From: Ochotona curzoniae
Lineage: Eukaryota > Chordata > Mammalia > Lagomorpha > Ochotonidae
Assembly: GCF_017591425.1 (NCBI RefSeq)
Contig: NW_024466607.1
Span: 7,634,501-7,698,500, forward strand
Reading direction: 5' to 3'
DNA length: 64,000 bases
The notes under the pieces are model-generated. The model did no database searches. It was not told the origin of the DNA and saw nothing but the letters and a program-made list of their open reading frames with translations. This document shows, in pieces, positions 1 through 45,329 of this stretch; position 1 is the first letter of the stretch, and each line of letters starts with the position of its first letter. The position numbers and the translations under genes are program-made.

Positions 1-2040
1 ATGACTTCACCTACAAGACACGGCCTCAGACTCCAGGACAGTGGCCACGCCAGGGCCCGCCCCAGTGGGGAGTGCTGTGCAGCCACGCTGGCCACGTGCC
101 ACTGACGCTGTCAGGGAAGGAGGGGAAGGGGCTGTAATTCCACAATGGGAAACAAGAAAATCCAATATTGGTACAGAGACCTTATGTCTGCCATTCTTCT
201 TTTGACTTTTTTCAAGTTTCTAATTGCCCAACTGGCTTGAAAAGCATTGAAAATGTTTTCTGGTAACTCTCTTTCTCACCTTCTAGAAAAAATAAAATCA
301 ATCTGTTGATTTTAGATAGCTGGAACTATCACCCCATCACTCCGAAAAAGGTTCTGTAATGTCACATGGTGGCCACTAGGTGGCAAGCACACACACGGAA
401 TGCAGGTGACGGTTCCAAGCCTGGGATCGAGAGTTGGAGTGGAGCTTGGTTCCCGGGTGTCCCACCACCTCTGTGAGGGACCATGCAAGCTGGCAGGCTG
501 GGCGTTGAGGGTCATCAGGCTGGGGTGTGGTTCTCAGAGGGTATGGGACTGACTACAGCTTCTCATCTTGAACCCTCTGGCCTCATCCACTTAGTCCTCT
601 CTGGCCAGCACCTCCCACTCCCGCCAAGGCCCCCGCAAAGCACTTCTTTGGGGAGGTGAGTTCTTTGATGTGCCCAATTTGCAGCTGAGCAAAATGAGGC
701 AGGCTGTGGCCAAGACTATTGTCTAATGTCTGAGGACACAGGGCACGGAACAGGAAGTGCACAGGACAAACACAGTGAAGACTGAATGAGCAGAGCTCTG
801 GGATAGCTGCACATCCCGTGAAGGTGCCCCACACTGCTGACCCACACGCCAACGTGACCAGGGACTGTGGCACAGCAGGTTAGCTCGCTGCAGCACCAGC
901 ATCCCACGTGGGCATGCTTTGTGCCCTCCTCCTCCTCTGGTCCAGCTCCTTGCTGACGCTCCTGGGAAGGCAGCGAAGGGTGGTCCAAATGCTTGGGCCC
1001 TGCCCCCACAAGGGGGGCCTGGATGGCACTGCAGGCTCTTGGCTCCTGCAGCCACATGGAGATTGAGCTGGGAGCTGTGTGTGTGTATGTGTGTCTCCCT
1101 CTAATTTTACCTTTGTGATAAGTATATCTTTTTTTTTTTTTAATGGTAAGATGGAAAGTCACATGTCCCACAGTAACAAAGATCAGAACACTGGGATTTG
1201 GGGTGGGGAGGGGGCACCCTCACAGGCAGCAGTGAGAAGGGGCTGGGCAGGGCCAGGTTCCCTTCTGGAAGTGGGGGAAGATGAACACTCCAGGGGTTGG
1301 AGTTTACTGCTGGCTGAAGTGGGAGACCTGGCCGGGCTGGAAGTTGGGACCTTTAGGGGGATAATGAGTGAGCAGAAAATGGGGCCGTAGGAGAGAGGCC
1401 ATGGTCCAGGTGGGTGGACAGCAAGCAGGCGAAGCTGGTGGCCGAGGGCATGGAGGAGCTGGGGAGAGCGGTCCTCCTGACTCTGGAGCCAGCTCACCCC
1501 AAGACAGACAGTGCTGGACGGAGTTGGCTCACTCCTAGGAGACATCTAAGAGGGACTGGGTGCCCGGGTCTGGGCTACAGTTGGAAGTGAGGCAGTGGCC
1601 ACAGCTGGACCAGTGTCCAGACAGAAAAACAGATGCAGGGTGTGGGGGTGGGGCGTGGGCTTCACGCTTTGGGGGCTGTGGGGCAAAGGGGAGAAGCCGT
1701 GGCGGGAGAGGGGTTTGGGCAATGGGTGCCTGAGATACAAGGACAGGATTTTTCCAGAATGAAGGGAACGGGACGGGTACATCAGCTTCTTCTCCCATGA
1801 GTCCTCTCCCTCGGGCTCTGCTGGCCAAAGGGTCCTTGCCTGCCAGGATCTTCCCACACGTTCCCAAAGCATTGTAATGCCCAGGGGTACTGAGGCCTTT
1901 GGGGGCCCAGCCCCTCCACATGTGCACATTGTGCTGTCTGCAAACCCTTGCTTGACTCGGTTCATGCTAAGGGTTAGCATCAAAGGCACGGGGTGTGTTG
2001 ATTCAAGATTTAATTACTTACAAAACTTTGCTGCTACGTT
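1..2040. other. Flank without recognisable gene
   Basis: No exon with a recognisable product was found. An AATAAA hexamer at 292-297 on the plus strand could be the poly(A) signal of an upstream plus-strand gene; by synteny EFCC1 would be expected there, but none of its coding sequence is visible. The short open frames on both strands show no family signature. No clear SINE lies before about 2045. Confidence 0.5.
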
Positions 2041-2044
2041 TAAT

Positions 2045-2456
2045 TTTTTTTGAGACTTTCTTTTTATCTATTTATTTGCAAAACCACAGAGAGTAAGAGA
2101 GGTCTCTCGTCGGCTGATTCACTCCCCAAATGGCTGCAACGGCCAGGGCTGGAGCCTGGAAACCCCTCTGGGTGGCTCGCATGGGTGCCAAGGCACCAGG
2201 GACTTGGGCCACCTCCCACTGCTTTCCCAAGCACGTTAGCAGGGAGCTGGAGGGAAGTGGAGCAGCCACGGCTAGAGCCAGTGCTGCCACATGGAGCTGT
2301 TAACTCCCTTTGCCTACCACCAGCCTGCTAGGATTAATTGTGCTTAGTATTTTAGTCAACTAAATGCATCATTAAATGTAAGAACACATTTCTTTCGTAT
2401 GGGATCCCGGTGGATATAAGGTGAGGACTTAGCCACTTGGCTATTCTGCTGGACCC
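2045..2456 (-). repeat. Lagomorph C-type SINE, interrupted
   Basis: The inverted tail (TTTATTTGCAAA) at 2070-2085 is followed by the diagnostic body (reverse of ...GGGGAGTGAATCAGCC...). The inverted 5' head (GGATCCCGGTGG to GGACCC) lies at 2400-2456. About 65 bp at 2331-2396 does not match the body and may be an insertion or divergence. Confidence 0.7.
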
Positions 2457-2483
2457 TGCATGTATTTGTTAAAAGGAACCTTA

Positions 2484-2725
2484 GGGACAGGCATCAGGCC
2501 TGGCTGTCAGTTAAGTCGCCTACATTCCACATTAGGATGTGAGGGTTTAAGTCCTTCCACTTCCGGTCCCAGCTTCCTGCTAATATGTACCCAGGGAGGG
2601 CACTGTGATAGACCATGCAGCTGGGCTGTCGCCCCCGCAGGACTGAGTTCCTGGTTCCCGGCTTCCGTCGGACCCAGCCCTGCCCGTGGGCATTGAGTCA
2701 GGTAGCAGCCCAGCCAGTGGTACTC
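2484..2725 (+). repeat. Old, diverged C-type SINE
   Basis: Degenerate head (AAGTCGCCTACATTCC) and body (CAGCTTCCTGCTAATATGTACCCAGGGAGG) of an older SINE subfamily that carries the 'CTGCTAAT-TG/AC-CTGGGA' variant. It ends where a younger copy begins. Confidence 0.55.
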
Positions 2726-2733
2726 TCTGTCAG

Positions 2734-3060
2734 GCATGGTGGCGTAGTGGCTAAAGTCCTCGCTTTGCATGCGCCAGGGCCTCATATGGGCACTAGTTTG
2801 TGTCCAAGCTGCTCCACTTCCCATCCAGCTCCCTGCTTGTGGTCTGGGAAAGCAGTCAAGGATGACCCAAAGCCTTGGAATCCTGCACCTGTGTGGGATG
2901 CCTGGAAGAAGCTCCTGGCTCCTGGCTTCAGATGGGCTCAGCTCCAGCCCATTGCAGGCACTTGAAGAATGAACCAGCAGACAGAAGATCTTCCTTTCTG
3001 TCTCTCTTCCTCTCTGTATATCTGACTGAAAGCAAGCAAGCAAGCAAGCAAGCAAACAAA
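2734..3060 (+). repeat. C-type SINE with AAGC-expanded tail
   Basis: Nearly complete copy, from the GGCATGGTGGCGTAGTGG head to CTGTATATCTGACT. The usual AATAAA tail is replaced by an AAGC tetranucleotide run at about 3030-3060. Confidence 0.85.
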
Positions 3061-3204
3061 GCTTCAAAACTGTTGAACTATCAAAACGACTTGAGCCGTG
3101 CCCTCGGAGCATGCCCCACGCTGGGGACCCTGGGATAGGTAGGAGGTTGGGTGGGGCTTCTCCAGATTAAATTATCTACTTAGGTGAAATGCAGCATTAT
3201 CAAG

Positions 3205-3456
3205 AAGGAAGGAGAGAGCTTCTCCATCTGCTGGTTCACGTGCCAGAGTAGGGCCAGGTGGAAGTCGAGCTTCATCCGGGTCACTCACATGGGTGCAGGG
3301 CCCAAACACTCCAGCCATCTTGCATTGCTATTCCAGGCACATTAGCAGAGACCTGGACCAGAAATGGAGCAGCTGGAAATCAAATTGGTATCATATGGGA
3401 TGTTGGCATTGCAGGCAGCAGCTTAACCCTCTATGCCACAACACCAGCCCCAAGAG
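3205..3456 (-). repeat. C-type SINE, older subfamily
   Basis: Reverse orientation, from GGAGAGAGCTTCTCCATCTGCTGGTTCAC to the inverted head TATGCCACAACACCAGCCCC. It has no tail and is moderately diverged. Confidence 0.75.
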
Positions 3457-3974
3457 GGAACTTTCCTTCGACTAGCATCAGTGGAAAGTGATGTCGTTCC
3501 CCTCGCAGCACGTAGGACACGTGAGTCTAAACACTGCCAGTGAGGCAGAAGTGTCACATTCCACGGGGAGTGTGAGGAAACAGCAAGTGCTGGGCAGGGG
3601 CTGGCACCAACAGGAGGCCCTATCTTGACCTCTTCAGGAAGATCAGGAGAACCTGATCACCATGCTCCCCCAGGACCCCCAGCCTGCAGGGGGAGCCCCC
3701 CAGCCTACACTTTGGGACCAGGCAGGATGGAGGTTTTTGCTTCCATTTCAAGGAGAAAAAAAATGAGAGGAACACAGAGCGGAAGTGGGTTCTCCTCCCG
3801 TGCCCTCCCGGACCCAGTTGAGGGTCTCCTGAGGCCGCGGACTGGAACCCGCCGCGGTGCAGGTGAGGCAGGACATGCTTGCAGAACCTGGAGTACTCCT
3901 GCTGTGTCCAACGCCCCCAAGCCCTGGCACCCCAGAACCTCCTGCCTCTGGAGATAGGGCCAAGTAGGGCTACA

Positions 3975-4105
3975 GCAGGGGATAAGCTGGGCTATTTTCA
4001 TCACTTCCTTCCGCCCACTGGTGCAGCAGGGGCTGCTGCTGCCTCCTGCGGCATTGCCGGAACCGCCAGGGCAGGCACAAAAGGGCACCCTGACAGAAGC
4101 CTCAG
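3975..4105 (+). promoter_or_regulatory. GP9: GP9 megakaryocyte-type promoter and first non-coding exon
   Basis: GATAAG at 3981-3986 and an inverted Ets core (ACTTCCTT, reverse AAGGAAGT) at 4003-4010 lie about 20 bp apart. This GATA-plus-Ets pair is the known signature of platelet glycoprotein promoters, which lack a good TATA box. A likely first exon follows and ends at 4105, because CTCAG is followed by a strong donor GTAAGC at 4106. A possible acceptor (CCAATTAG) ends at 4306, so a second non-coding exon starting at 4307 is possible, but its donor is unclear. The transcription start is inferred to lie between about 4035 and 4070. Confidence 0.6.
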
Positions 4106-4640
4106 GTAAGCAGCCTCCTTGTCAACCCACAGGTCCCACCTCCACCATGTGCACCTGAGGCTGGGGTGGAGGGACAGGCTGGTGGCACTGGGCCCACATA
4201 AAGAGCAGGGTGCTGGTGGCATGAGGGTGGAGGGGGCTGTGCTGGGGCAGGGCTGAGTCCACTCAGACGTGGCTGGACTAACCTGGGCCTCCTCTTCTCC
4301 AATTAGCCTCTCCGCGTTGCCTCCGCGGCTCATTTTGGCTTTAGGAACCCCAGGGGGAGAAGAGTTCCAGCCTCGTGGGGGTAGCCGTTGGGGGTGGCAC
4401 CCTCAGCATGGGCCGGGCACAGACTGAGAACCAGGCTGCAGGGCCCCAGTGGCCAGGACTGGGGATCAATTAGTAGCTGATGGCTTCCCCACTCCTAAGC
4501 TGGGCTGGGGTCCCTGCCTCCCCCAGCACTGTCCTGCGTTGTCTTGTGAGGACCGGCCAGGCCTGGGTTGAGTGCACGCTGCCAGGCCCTCTCTAACTCC
4601 CAGCTGCTCTCTCCCCCACTTTGTATAGCCTGCCTGCCCA

Positions 4641-5174
4641 ATGCCTGCCTTGGGGGTGCTGATCCTTTTTTGGGCTGTGGCAGAGGCCACGGAGAACTGC
4701 CCTGCCCTGTGCACCTGCCAAGCTCTGGAAACCATGGGGCTGCACATGGACTGCAGGGGGCGCGGACTCACAGAACTGCCCGCCCTGCCGGCCCACACCC
4801 GCCAGCTCCTCCTGACCAACAACAGCCTGCGCTCTGTGCCGCCTGGTGCCTTCGACCACCTCCCGCAGCTGCAGGTCCTGGAGCTGGAGCACAACCCCTG
4901 GCACTGTGACTGTGGCCTTACCTACCTGCGCCTCTGGCTGGAGGACCGTGCGCCCGACACCCTGCCACTCATCCACTGTGCCAGCCCGGAACGTGCCGCC
5001 CGCCGCCCGCTCAGCCAGCTGACAGGCTTTGAGTTGGGCAGCTGTGGCTGGCAGCCACAGGTATCCTGGGCCTTCCCGAATATCTGGTGGGACGTGGCCC
5101 TGGGGGTTGTGGCTATCCTAGTCCTGGCCCTGCTGGCTGCCCTGCTGTGCACCTCCACAGAGCACCTGGAGTGA
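4641..5174 (+). CDS. GP9: Platelet glycoprotein IX
   Basis: Small leucine-rich-repeat subunit of the GPIb-IX-V receptor, which binds von Willebrand factor on platelets and megakaryocytes; human loss causes Bernard-Soulier syndrome. The 177 residues equal the human length. A signal peptide covers about 1-16. An LRR N-cap has Cys20, 24, 26 and 38. One LRR holds the N-glycosylation sequon NNS at 60-62. An LRR C-cap (NPWHCDC) has Cys89, 91, 113 and 135. A membrane helix covers about 152-170, followed by a seven-residue cytoplasmic tail; Cys170 at the membrane edge could be acylated. The coding region is one exon, preceded by the acceptor TTTGTATAG ending at 4628, twelve bases before the ATG. The start is supported by the signal peptide. 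No defect is seen. Confidence 0.97.
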   Translation: MPALGVLILFWAVAEATENCPALCTCQALETMGLHMDCRGRGLTELPALPAHTRQLLLTNNSLRSVPPGAFDHLPQLQVLELEHNPWHCDCGLTYLRLWLEDRAPDTLPLIHCASPERAARRPLSQLTGFELGSCGWQPQVSWAFPNIWWDVALGVVAILVLALLAALLCTSTEHLE

Positions 5175-5244
5175 ATCCCAGTACCCAGGGCTGTCCCCGG
5201 CCACAGGGGTAGGCCCTGGTCAGCCTGGAGGCCCTGAAGCCTGA

Positions 5245-5250
5245 ATTAAA
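5245..5250 (+). terminator. GP9: GP9 poly(A) signal ATTAAA
   Basis: ATTAAA lies about 70 bp after the stop codon, giving a short 3' UTR. GT-rich sequence (GGTACTGTTTTTATTT) follows at 5280-5297 as a plausible downstream element. Confidence 0.75.
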
Positions 5251-5297
5251 CGGTCTCCTCAGCCCTTTCACTGAAGCTTAGGTACTGTTTTTATTTC

Positions 5298-8041
5298 CTC
5301 TTGGCACCCGAGTGTGACTCCTAGGAACCAGGGATGGGCTCGTGGTCATCAGATCTTGCTCAGGCTCCTGGGAAAATGAGCCACCCCATACCTGCCAACC
5401 ATCACTCGGACCCTACAACCTCCACACCTCCAAACCTCTCTCTGCACCTGCCCTGTCCCCAGATCCTGGTTCCTATGACCTTCGTCCTCTGTGTCACCTG
5501 CTTCCCACAGAGGCGACCTGGGATGCCCAGGCTGGCCACACCTCATTCTTTAGCCACTCCACAAATGGCACAGGCATTCAACTGATACACAGAAGTGCAC
5601 AGTGGCACACCCTGGACCTCATACTGGATTCGGGGGCAGAGATTTCCGCTGAGATGCACATCACTTTGCTAGCCTGGGCTCTGACACTCTGTCCCAGCCT
5701 GGAGCTCACACAGCTCCCCTCTCCTCCTCCTCTCCACTCTTCAGAAATCCAGCAAGCTCCTCCCTTTCGTGTGGCCAACAGCTCTTCACAGTGCTGGCTG
5801 GGTGGCCCTGCGGATCTGAAGGAGTCCCCGGGGAGACTGAGTGAGCGCCAAGGACACCTGCACCATTCTCACACTTCTGAGAGGCTGTAAATCTTTCATG
5901 TAGAATCTCTGAATGTTAGCCACTAAACCAAAGCTAAAACAAAACAAAAAACCTGTTGCAGACAGAACATGGCACTGGGCTGCACGGAGTCCATGGGCTG
6001 CAGAATCGACACCACACCACTGCCAACCGAACCTGTGCATGGTGGGGTGTGGAGCCCCTGGGGATCCTGCAAACGCCAGTGAGGAAACTCTTCCCTACAG
6101 GGCAAGCGGGGAGGCAAGCCCAGCCAGCCATCAGGCTGTCTGCATGGGTTTCCTTCTCACCTGAGCTTCCAGAAATTTCTGGGTGGGCACTTAGTTAGGA
6201 TGCCACTTAGGACACCAGTAGCCAGGTGGGGGTCCCTGGGGTGCTCGGTCCTGCCTAGGAGGCAGTCACCTTGGGGAGGGCCCCCGCCACAGACACGCCT
6301 CTCTCACGGGTTTCCATGAGGGGCCAACTCGCTGTCTCCTGCCACCCATTAACACCATGCGTTGGGAATGGCACTTCCACATGTGAATTTAGGGAGGGGG
6401 GCACACTCGGACTCCAGCATTGCCTCCATTATGCCCACTATCGCCATCCCAGGCCAGCATCGCAGAGCCACCTGCACCTGCCCCAGCCTCAGTGCTCCAG
6501 CTACTATACCCATGGTCACAGCTGCCCCTTGTAAGATGCAATCAGCTATACAAGCCACACCACCACCACCACGATCAGCTCGCCCTCCCCTCCCCCACGC
6601 CACTCTTCCTCCCTCTGTTGCCCCGGCCCCAGCTCAGCCTGGACCTCCGCTCCTTGGCCCACCAAGCCCCCTATGGCTGTCACAGAGCCCTGGGTTCTGG
6701 TTGACCACCCCCCCATGGCCATCAGAGTCCTGGGTAGTTAAGAGGACAAGAGGCTTACCCAACTAGCGGGTATGAAGGCTGAAGGTCCAAGGTGCAGCAG
6801 CCCCGTGGGTTGGTCCCTGATGGTGGAGGGGGGCCTCCTGGTGGGCACTCGTACGAGGAGAGGACAAGGATGGGCAGGCATAGCCACTGCCTGGCTGCGC
6901 TCTGGCAGGGGCCCAGCCAACCACTGCAACCTCTTCCGGGTGAAGTCTTCCATGACCCAAGGTGCTCCCACTAGACCCCACCTCTTAAAGGTCCCGTCCC
7001 CTCCCCCATGAGACCACACTAGGACCAAGCTCCGAGCGCAGACCCTGGGAGCAGCCAACTGTTCTTGATGAACCCTCACCACTGCCACTGTTGACACCAC
7101 GAGTGTCATACTCCTGCTGTGGACAAAATGCCCATGGTGCCACCATGAAGTTGTCCTCGTGTCACCAGGATGCCACCCTCATCAGCATCTCTCGATGTTG
7201 TCTTTTAAGCCCTCCTCACACACGAGCCTGCCATGGTGCGCATCCTGGCTGTGGGAACCGCCCCTCCTGGGCTCAGCCCAGGGACCCCAACGGCAGAATC
7301 CCCGGCTCTGAGCCCTTTGGCAGGTGGGAGCAGAGGGCAGGGACAACTGTGTGGATGTTGGTGGCCCCACTGGGAGGACAGGAGGAACACAGCGTGCCTG
7401 CAAGCATTCACTGTCCAGAACCTGCTCCCCAGCCCACCCATGTGCTCCAGCTCCTGCTGTCTTCCTGGCTACGCCACGGAGCATGCCCTGAGCCCTCTGC
7501 CCTGGGTCACCACAGACCAAGTCAGCACTGGCCTGAGGGAATAAGACAGCTTGTCCACTCACAGGCAAGACCCCTCAGGCCAAGGGAAGAAGCCAGAAAA
7601 CTCTGAGATGTCACGGTGACCCTGAGCCACCCTGGTGCACTAGGTAGTCTGTTTAGAGCAGTTACTGCAGGAGCTGGTCAAATGTAGACCCTGCTGGAAG
7701 TGGAGGCAAGTTGAGATGCTATGCTTGGGTGCCCCAAGTCAGCTGGCTCATGAACCACATGGCACAGCAGGGTTGAAGTAAGCAGGCACCACACCCTCAC
7801 CACCTTCCTTCTCCCAGGAGCTAAGGTATCTAACTAAGCTAAGGTACCTAACTCCCTCCCATTGGGACCCCAGCCTCCAGGGGTTGGTCTGCCAAGGGGC
7901 ACACACTGCGGCACTTCCCTGCACTTGGAGGAGAGAGGGAAGTGCAGACAGCAGGGTCCCATCTTGAGAGAGAGCTGAGGGCTGCAGCCCCTCTGCTGCG
8001 CTCAGCCTCCTTGCCCAGGGTCTCAGCACACTTGATGAAAT
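5298..8041. other. Intergenic, unique sequence between convergent GP9 and RAB43
   Basis: No SINE, no RNA gene and no recognisable exon. It is GC-rich with simple CAC-rich runs near 6555-6575. The open frames here lack family features and are taken as chance. Confidence 0.5.
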
Positions 8042-8051
8042 CAAGAGCCAG

Positions 8052-8355
8052 GGCCCAGTGGCATGGCATAGCAGCTAAAGTCCGCGCCAGGATCCCATAT
8101 GGGCGCCGGTTCTAATCCCAGCAGCAACTCCGCTTCCAATCTAGTTCCCTGCTTGTGGCCTGGGAAAGCATTTGAGGTCGCCCAATGCTTTGGGTTCCTG
8201 CACCTATGTAAGAGACCCAGAAGAGGTTCCTGGCTTTGGAACCTGGCTTCTGGTCGTTGCAGTCACTTGGGGAGTGAATGATCAGATGGAAGATTTTCCT
8301 CTCTGTTTCTCCTCCTCTCTGTATGTCTGACTTTGTAATAAAAAAAGAAAGAAAA
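8052..8355 (+). repeat. C-type SINE with target-site duplication
   Basis: Full head-to-tail copy. It is flanked by CAAGAGCCAG at 8042-8051 and CAAGACCCAG at 8356-8365, a 10 bp direct repeat with one mismatch. It is the only clear SINE between about 3460 and 13350. Confidence 0.85.
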
Positions 8356-8905
8356 CAAGACCCAGAGAGGAGCGAAAACTTGGGCAGGGTCTGCAACCAA
8401 CCGGGGCTGAGCCAGGCTGCCCTATCATGTCACTATCCCAGTGCCAGGCTTGTCCTGTGGGTGTAGCACCAGCTGGCCTCTGGAGTGAAGTGACAGGGCA
8501 GGTCCTGCTGAGACCCCCTCTTACCGGAGCCTTCTTGGTGCCTGGCAGGTTTCTTTGTGCTGGAAACAGTGGTGAGCAGAAATTCACAGATGCTATCTGC
8601 ATCTCTGGGAAAAGCTGAGGCCCATGAGGGATGCTGGGCCAAGACTCCCCAGCCACAACTCACTTCAGGAAAGCCGAGGCAAGCCCAATCTAGGATCCCC
8701 ATTCCTTAGGCACTAACTACTTCTTGCCCAGAGGGTCATGCAAGGCCTGTGGACTGGCACTGGGTATACTCCTGGCCTGGGGTTGTCTAGGGATGCTGGC
8801 CAAACAGGTGGCACTATCTCCTGGGGACATGGCCACCTGGGCGGCCTCTGGGCTTGACGGTGAGAGAACCAGTCCTGGGTGCCGCTGGCTCATTAGACAA
8901 ACCTG

Positions 8906-11900
8906 TTTAATGGCTGAGAAATGTGTACACTCTGGCTCTGCAAAGTTTCCGTAAAGGCAACTTTTCCTTGTTTTAAAAAATAGATTTGATATAAAGATTT
9001 ACATACTCATAAATAGAGAATGTGAAAAAAAAAAAAATCCCAAATGCAAATGGCATCCTTGAGCCGGCTGAAGCCCTCCCCCCAACCCCACGAGTCCAGC
9101 CATGCAGGGACTGGGAGGGGCCTGGCCGGAGTCATCCCTCTTTCACTCTGGCAGTCCCCTGGGAAGAAAGCAACTTAATTCAATATGAATTAGGAGCTCC
9201 TTTCAGCTCCCAGTCCAGGGCTGGTGTCCCTGGCTCAGTCCCCCTTCTGGGAGGCCACCTCTCCAGCACCACCAGGGGGCAGCATTTGTGTCCTTCCACA
9301 GAGACATCCCCAGCCTCCTGTTCCCTTGGACCCCCCTGGATAGCAGCCTGCCCTTGCCGCTGCCAGGACGCTCCCCGAAACCTCCCCTTGCCAGGGTCCC
9401 CCAGCCTGGTTGGCCCCTGACCGCACCTGCTCCTGCTCTTGGGTAATTTATAAACAAAGGAAGAGATTAAATTGTTCTCTTGCCCCGGAGGCAGGCCCCT
9501 GGCTGCTGGCAGCTAGCCAGGCTTGCCACAGGGAAGTAAAGAGAGGCAGTTTTGTTTTCTGTCTGGTCTCTGACTGAGGCCTAAGGCCTGAAGGGACACT
9601 TGGATCTCTCCTAACAGGATGCAGCAGGGCCCTGGTCATTTGTGCTTGAGAAGGGACCAGGAAGCTTCTCTGTAAGAAACGCTTCCCTCTAAGACCTGGA
9701 AGACCTCTAGGGACAGGGTGTGGGGTAAGGGCCAAGGGCTTCTTGCCAGGGATCCCAGAGGCAAAGCCCAAACTTAGGGTGCATCTAGTTGGGCCGTCTG
9801 TGAGATTCTGAATGATGCAAAAGCAAAAGGCAGGGTTGGAGAGGGACCATGTTGTTGTATGGGGGAGGGGTGGATGCCCAGGTCAAGAAGACCAGTTGGG
9901 CCTAGACAGGACAGAAGATGCTGGGAGAATGAGGTACTAGGCAGAAAACAAGGTGCCCAGGGGGCCAAGACCTTCAGGCTACACAGTTGGGGTAAGGCAG
10001 GCACAGCAGGCCAGTGTCTCAGTTATGGGATCGCAGGAAGGGAGGAGTGAGGAGAGGCCTCCCAGTGCTGACAGTCAAGAAAGAGACTCTGTGGGCCCAG
10101 GCCCAGCAGGGCTTCACTTCCTGTCCTGGGGAGGGAGGGAGCTGGCTCATGCTTCCAGGTCATGATGTCCCCATGCCTGCTCTGGGTCTTCGTGGCAGCC
10201 AGGACACCTCTGTCAAAAGAGGGGAGTGGCTTCTGTCTGCCCCCACTGACATCTTAAGGAAGGTGACTGTCACCCTGTGGGGTCCTGGCCATGAGGCAGG
10301 GGACAGTTGGGCTGTGCAGGGGTAGGCAGGGTCCGTACCTGTGCCCAGAGAGCCAGGACTGGGCTCCAACAGGTACAGCCAGGGCCTTCACTCTCACGGT
10401 CCCTTGCACATGCTCTGCTGTCCCCAAGACAGCTTGGACCGCCTGTCCAGCTTAGCTGGAAAGATCGTATGCCTCTCCTAAGCATACCATCATGAACCAT
10501 GAGCCCTGACTGGAGGGAGCCGTCAACTTGGAATGCCCAGCTCGACCTAGAACTTTCGTTCTGACCCTGAAGAGCCAAGCAGTCTACCCTGCAGATGGAG
10601 CCAGGACACTGCAATGGAGGGGCTGGGGCAGCAGGCAGGGCCGGGAGAGGGGGAAGCGGGGGGGGCAACGTGGCTCTGTTGGGCCCCAACATTGCCAAAG
10701 CTGCTGCAGCCAGGATGCCCATCACACCCAGCCAACCATGGGGCTGGCTCCACTGGGCTGCCCCTCAATGCAAGCCCCTGCTCAGCAGCTCCTGGCCCCA
10801 CTGGGCCACCTTCCTCACCTATGACCAGACCTAGCCATTCTATAGGCCACCTCCCTGTCCAAAAGGAAGCCTGGGGGCTGGGACATTTGGCCACAAGGGT
10901 CTAGCCCTGCTTGTCTCAATCAGCCAGAAGGGCACTGTGGATTCCTGGCCTTGCCTCCCTACACTGCCATGGGAGTTGGGAAGGCTGCTTTTTCCTCTTT
11001 TAAAAGGGGCTGGGGCAGCACAGAGCACTGCCAGGGCAGGCCAAGTGGGACACAGCCACCCAAGGGGCCTCAGAGGTGCATGCTGAAGATTGGGGGTGCT
11101 GAATGGGGCTCACACAGACAACTGGGATTGGCTTGGGAAGATGTTCCTGGGCCCCCACACCTAGTCACCTTAACCTCTGAGCTGCCCACTCAGTGTGCTG
11201 CTGTCTTCCAGGAGCCCCCACCCTAGATGTGAACCCCACCCCCAATAGACACAGGCAGTTGGACATCACGCCCTGGCCTGGCCCACCTGGGGATCTCCCT
11301 AAGTCAGACCCGGACAGGAGTTGCTCCTGAATGTGGTGACAAGCATGGCGCAAGGCTGCTCACCCCACGCTGGCCCTCAGACCTAAGCCTTGTGGATACA
11401 ACGCAAGCATCTACTTTGACCTTAAATGCCCGCTTCCCTGTCTCAAGTCCCCAGCCTCAGACTTCTGAAGGCCTGAAGAATTAGCTAGTTTTACAACCTG
11501 AGTGCAAACACATTAAGCCCCAAGCCAGCAGTCTTCACCTGGCCATGGCCACAGCCCCATACTTGCACTGAGGACAAGGAGAAGCTACATGGAAATCCAG
11601 AAAACTCCATAGGTCTTGATAAGGCAGTGAGCCAGGCTCCAAGGAGATGCTTGAGTGCCTTGAAGCCGGCAGTGAGGGAAGGAGGTGCCAGGGAGATGTT
11701 CAGCCTTCCCCAGAGCCACGATTGGTCCCAAGTCTTGGTCTGGTCGCTCTTGGTCTCAGCTGCTGTGTACGGAGGCCCCGGAATGTTGCGGAAGAGACCA
11801 GAGCGCCTGCCCAATCCCTGGATAGCAGCAGATGCTGTCCAAGTTGCAACCAAGCCACAGTGGGCGAGGGTCAGAATCAGCGTGGGGACACAGGGAGCCA

Positions 11901-12259
11901 CACACGCTGCTTGCGCTGCCAACCACACTGTATGCTTGGGCCAGTCCTGGAATGTGAAGAACGAGTAGGGCCAGCTGCAGTGGAAGGACGAGCCCCGCAC
12001 CCTACTGTGGGCCAACAGGCCGCCTGCAGGGACGCGACGCTTCTTCCTTCTCTCCAGGACCTGAGGCACAGGTCTCAGGACCTCACCCAACTGCTCTGGT
12101 ATTGCAGGTGCCCTGAAGGCTGGGCTTGGCAGGTCAGAGACAGAAAGAACAGAGGTAGAAGGGAGAAAGCAGAAAGGGCAGGGGTGGAGGGAGAGGAGGA
12201 AGGGAGAGGGAGGGGGATGGGACGTAAGGAGGCTCTGGCCCGCCCGCCTTGCCCGCCGG
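8906..12259 (-). other. RAB43: Probable RAB43 3' UTR
   Basis: Downstream of the RAB43 stop on the minus strand, 3.35 kb runs without any SINE to an ATTAAA hexamer (TTTAAT on the plus strand at 8906-8911). I saw no earlier AATAAA or ATTAAA on the minus strand. Repeat depletion and the position suggest a long 3' UTR. The true 3' end could differ; a further AATAAA lies at 5289-5294, close to the end of GP9. Confidence 0.35.
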
Positions 12260-44680
<32,421 letters not shown>

Positions 44681-45329
44681 GCCCCACAGCCAATTTGTCC
44701 CGCTCCCAAAACACGGTCCACTGCAAGACCAGACCACGGGTCCTGCCCTGCCTCAGCTGCCAGGCCCTTCTACCTTCTGTCCTCCCAAATGCAAAATCAC
44801 CAGTAAGCTCGAGGCCATGGTGGCGTCTCTGGGTCTGCAGTCCTTGTACCTAGAATGGGTGTTTGAGGGCAGTGTCACCTCAGCTCTCCCATCTACAAGC
44901 AGAGCGGCAGGGCAGCAGAGTGCCACGCACAAGGGGTGGCCTGAATGGCAGCGTTCTCCTAGCCTGAACTGGAGAGGTCAAGATCCTTGGGAGGAGAGTA
45001 ACCCCAAGTGCCGTTTGGCAGAAGGCTAGGCCAGGAAAGCAGGGGTGGGAGACCCCAACACACAGCCTAGCTGTGGTTGTAGCAGCTGCCTGCTTGACTC
45101 ACATCAGGGACCGGCTCAATTGGATCCAGCTGCGGAATTCAGACCAAATGCACCAAGAAGAGGTCCAGGGTGGTCCCTGAGAGCTGGGCAGGAGGGTAGA
45201 CCAGCACAGTGAACCAACGCTCCCCAGAGTGGTGGGGCCCAAACATCTGCACCAAGTTTAAGGGCTTCCCAGACCCCAGGAGAGAAGAAACTAACACCCC
45301 CTCTTCAGACAGCACTCCCTTTGATGAAA

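Noticed and set aside
4466..4976. Antisense frames over the GP9 coding exon
   Set aside because: They are shadows of the GC-rich GP9 reading frame.
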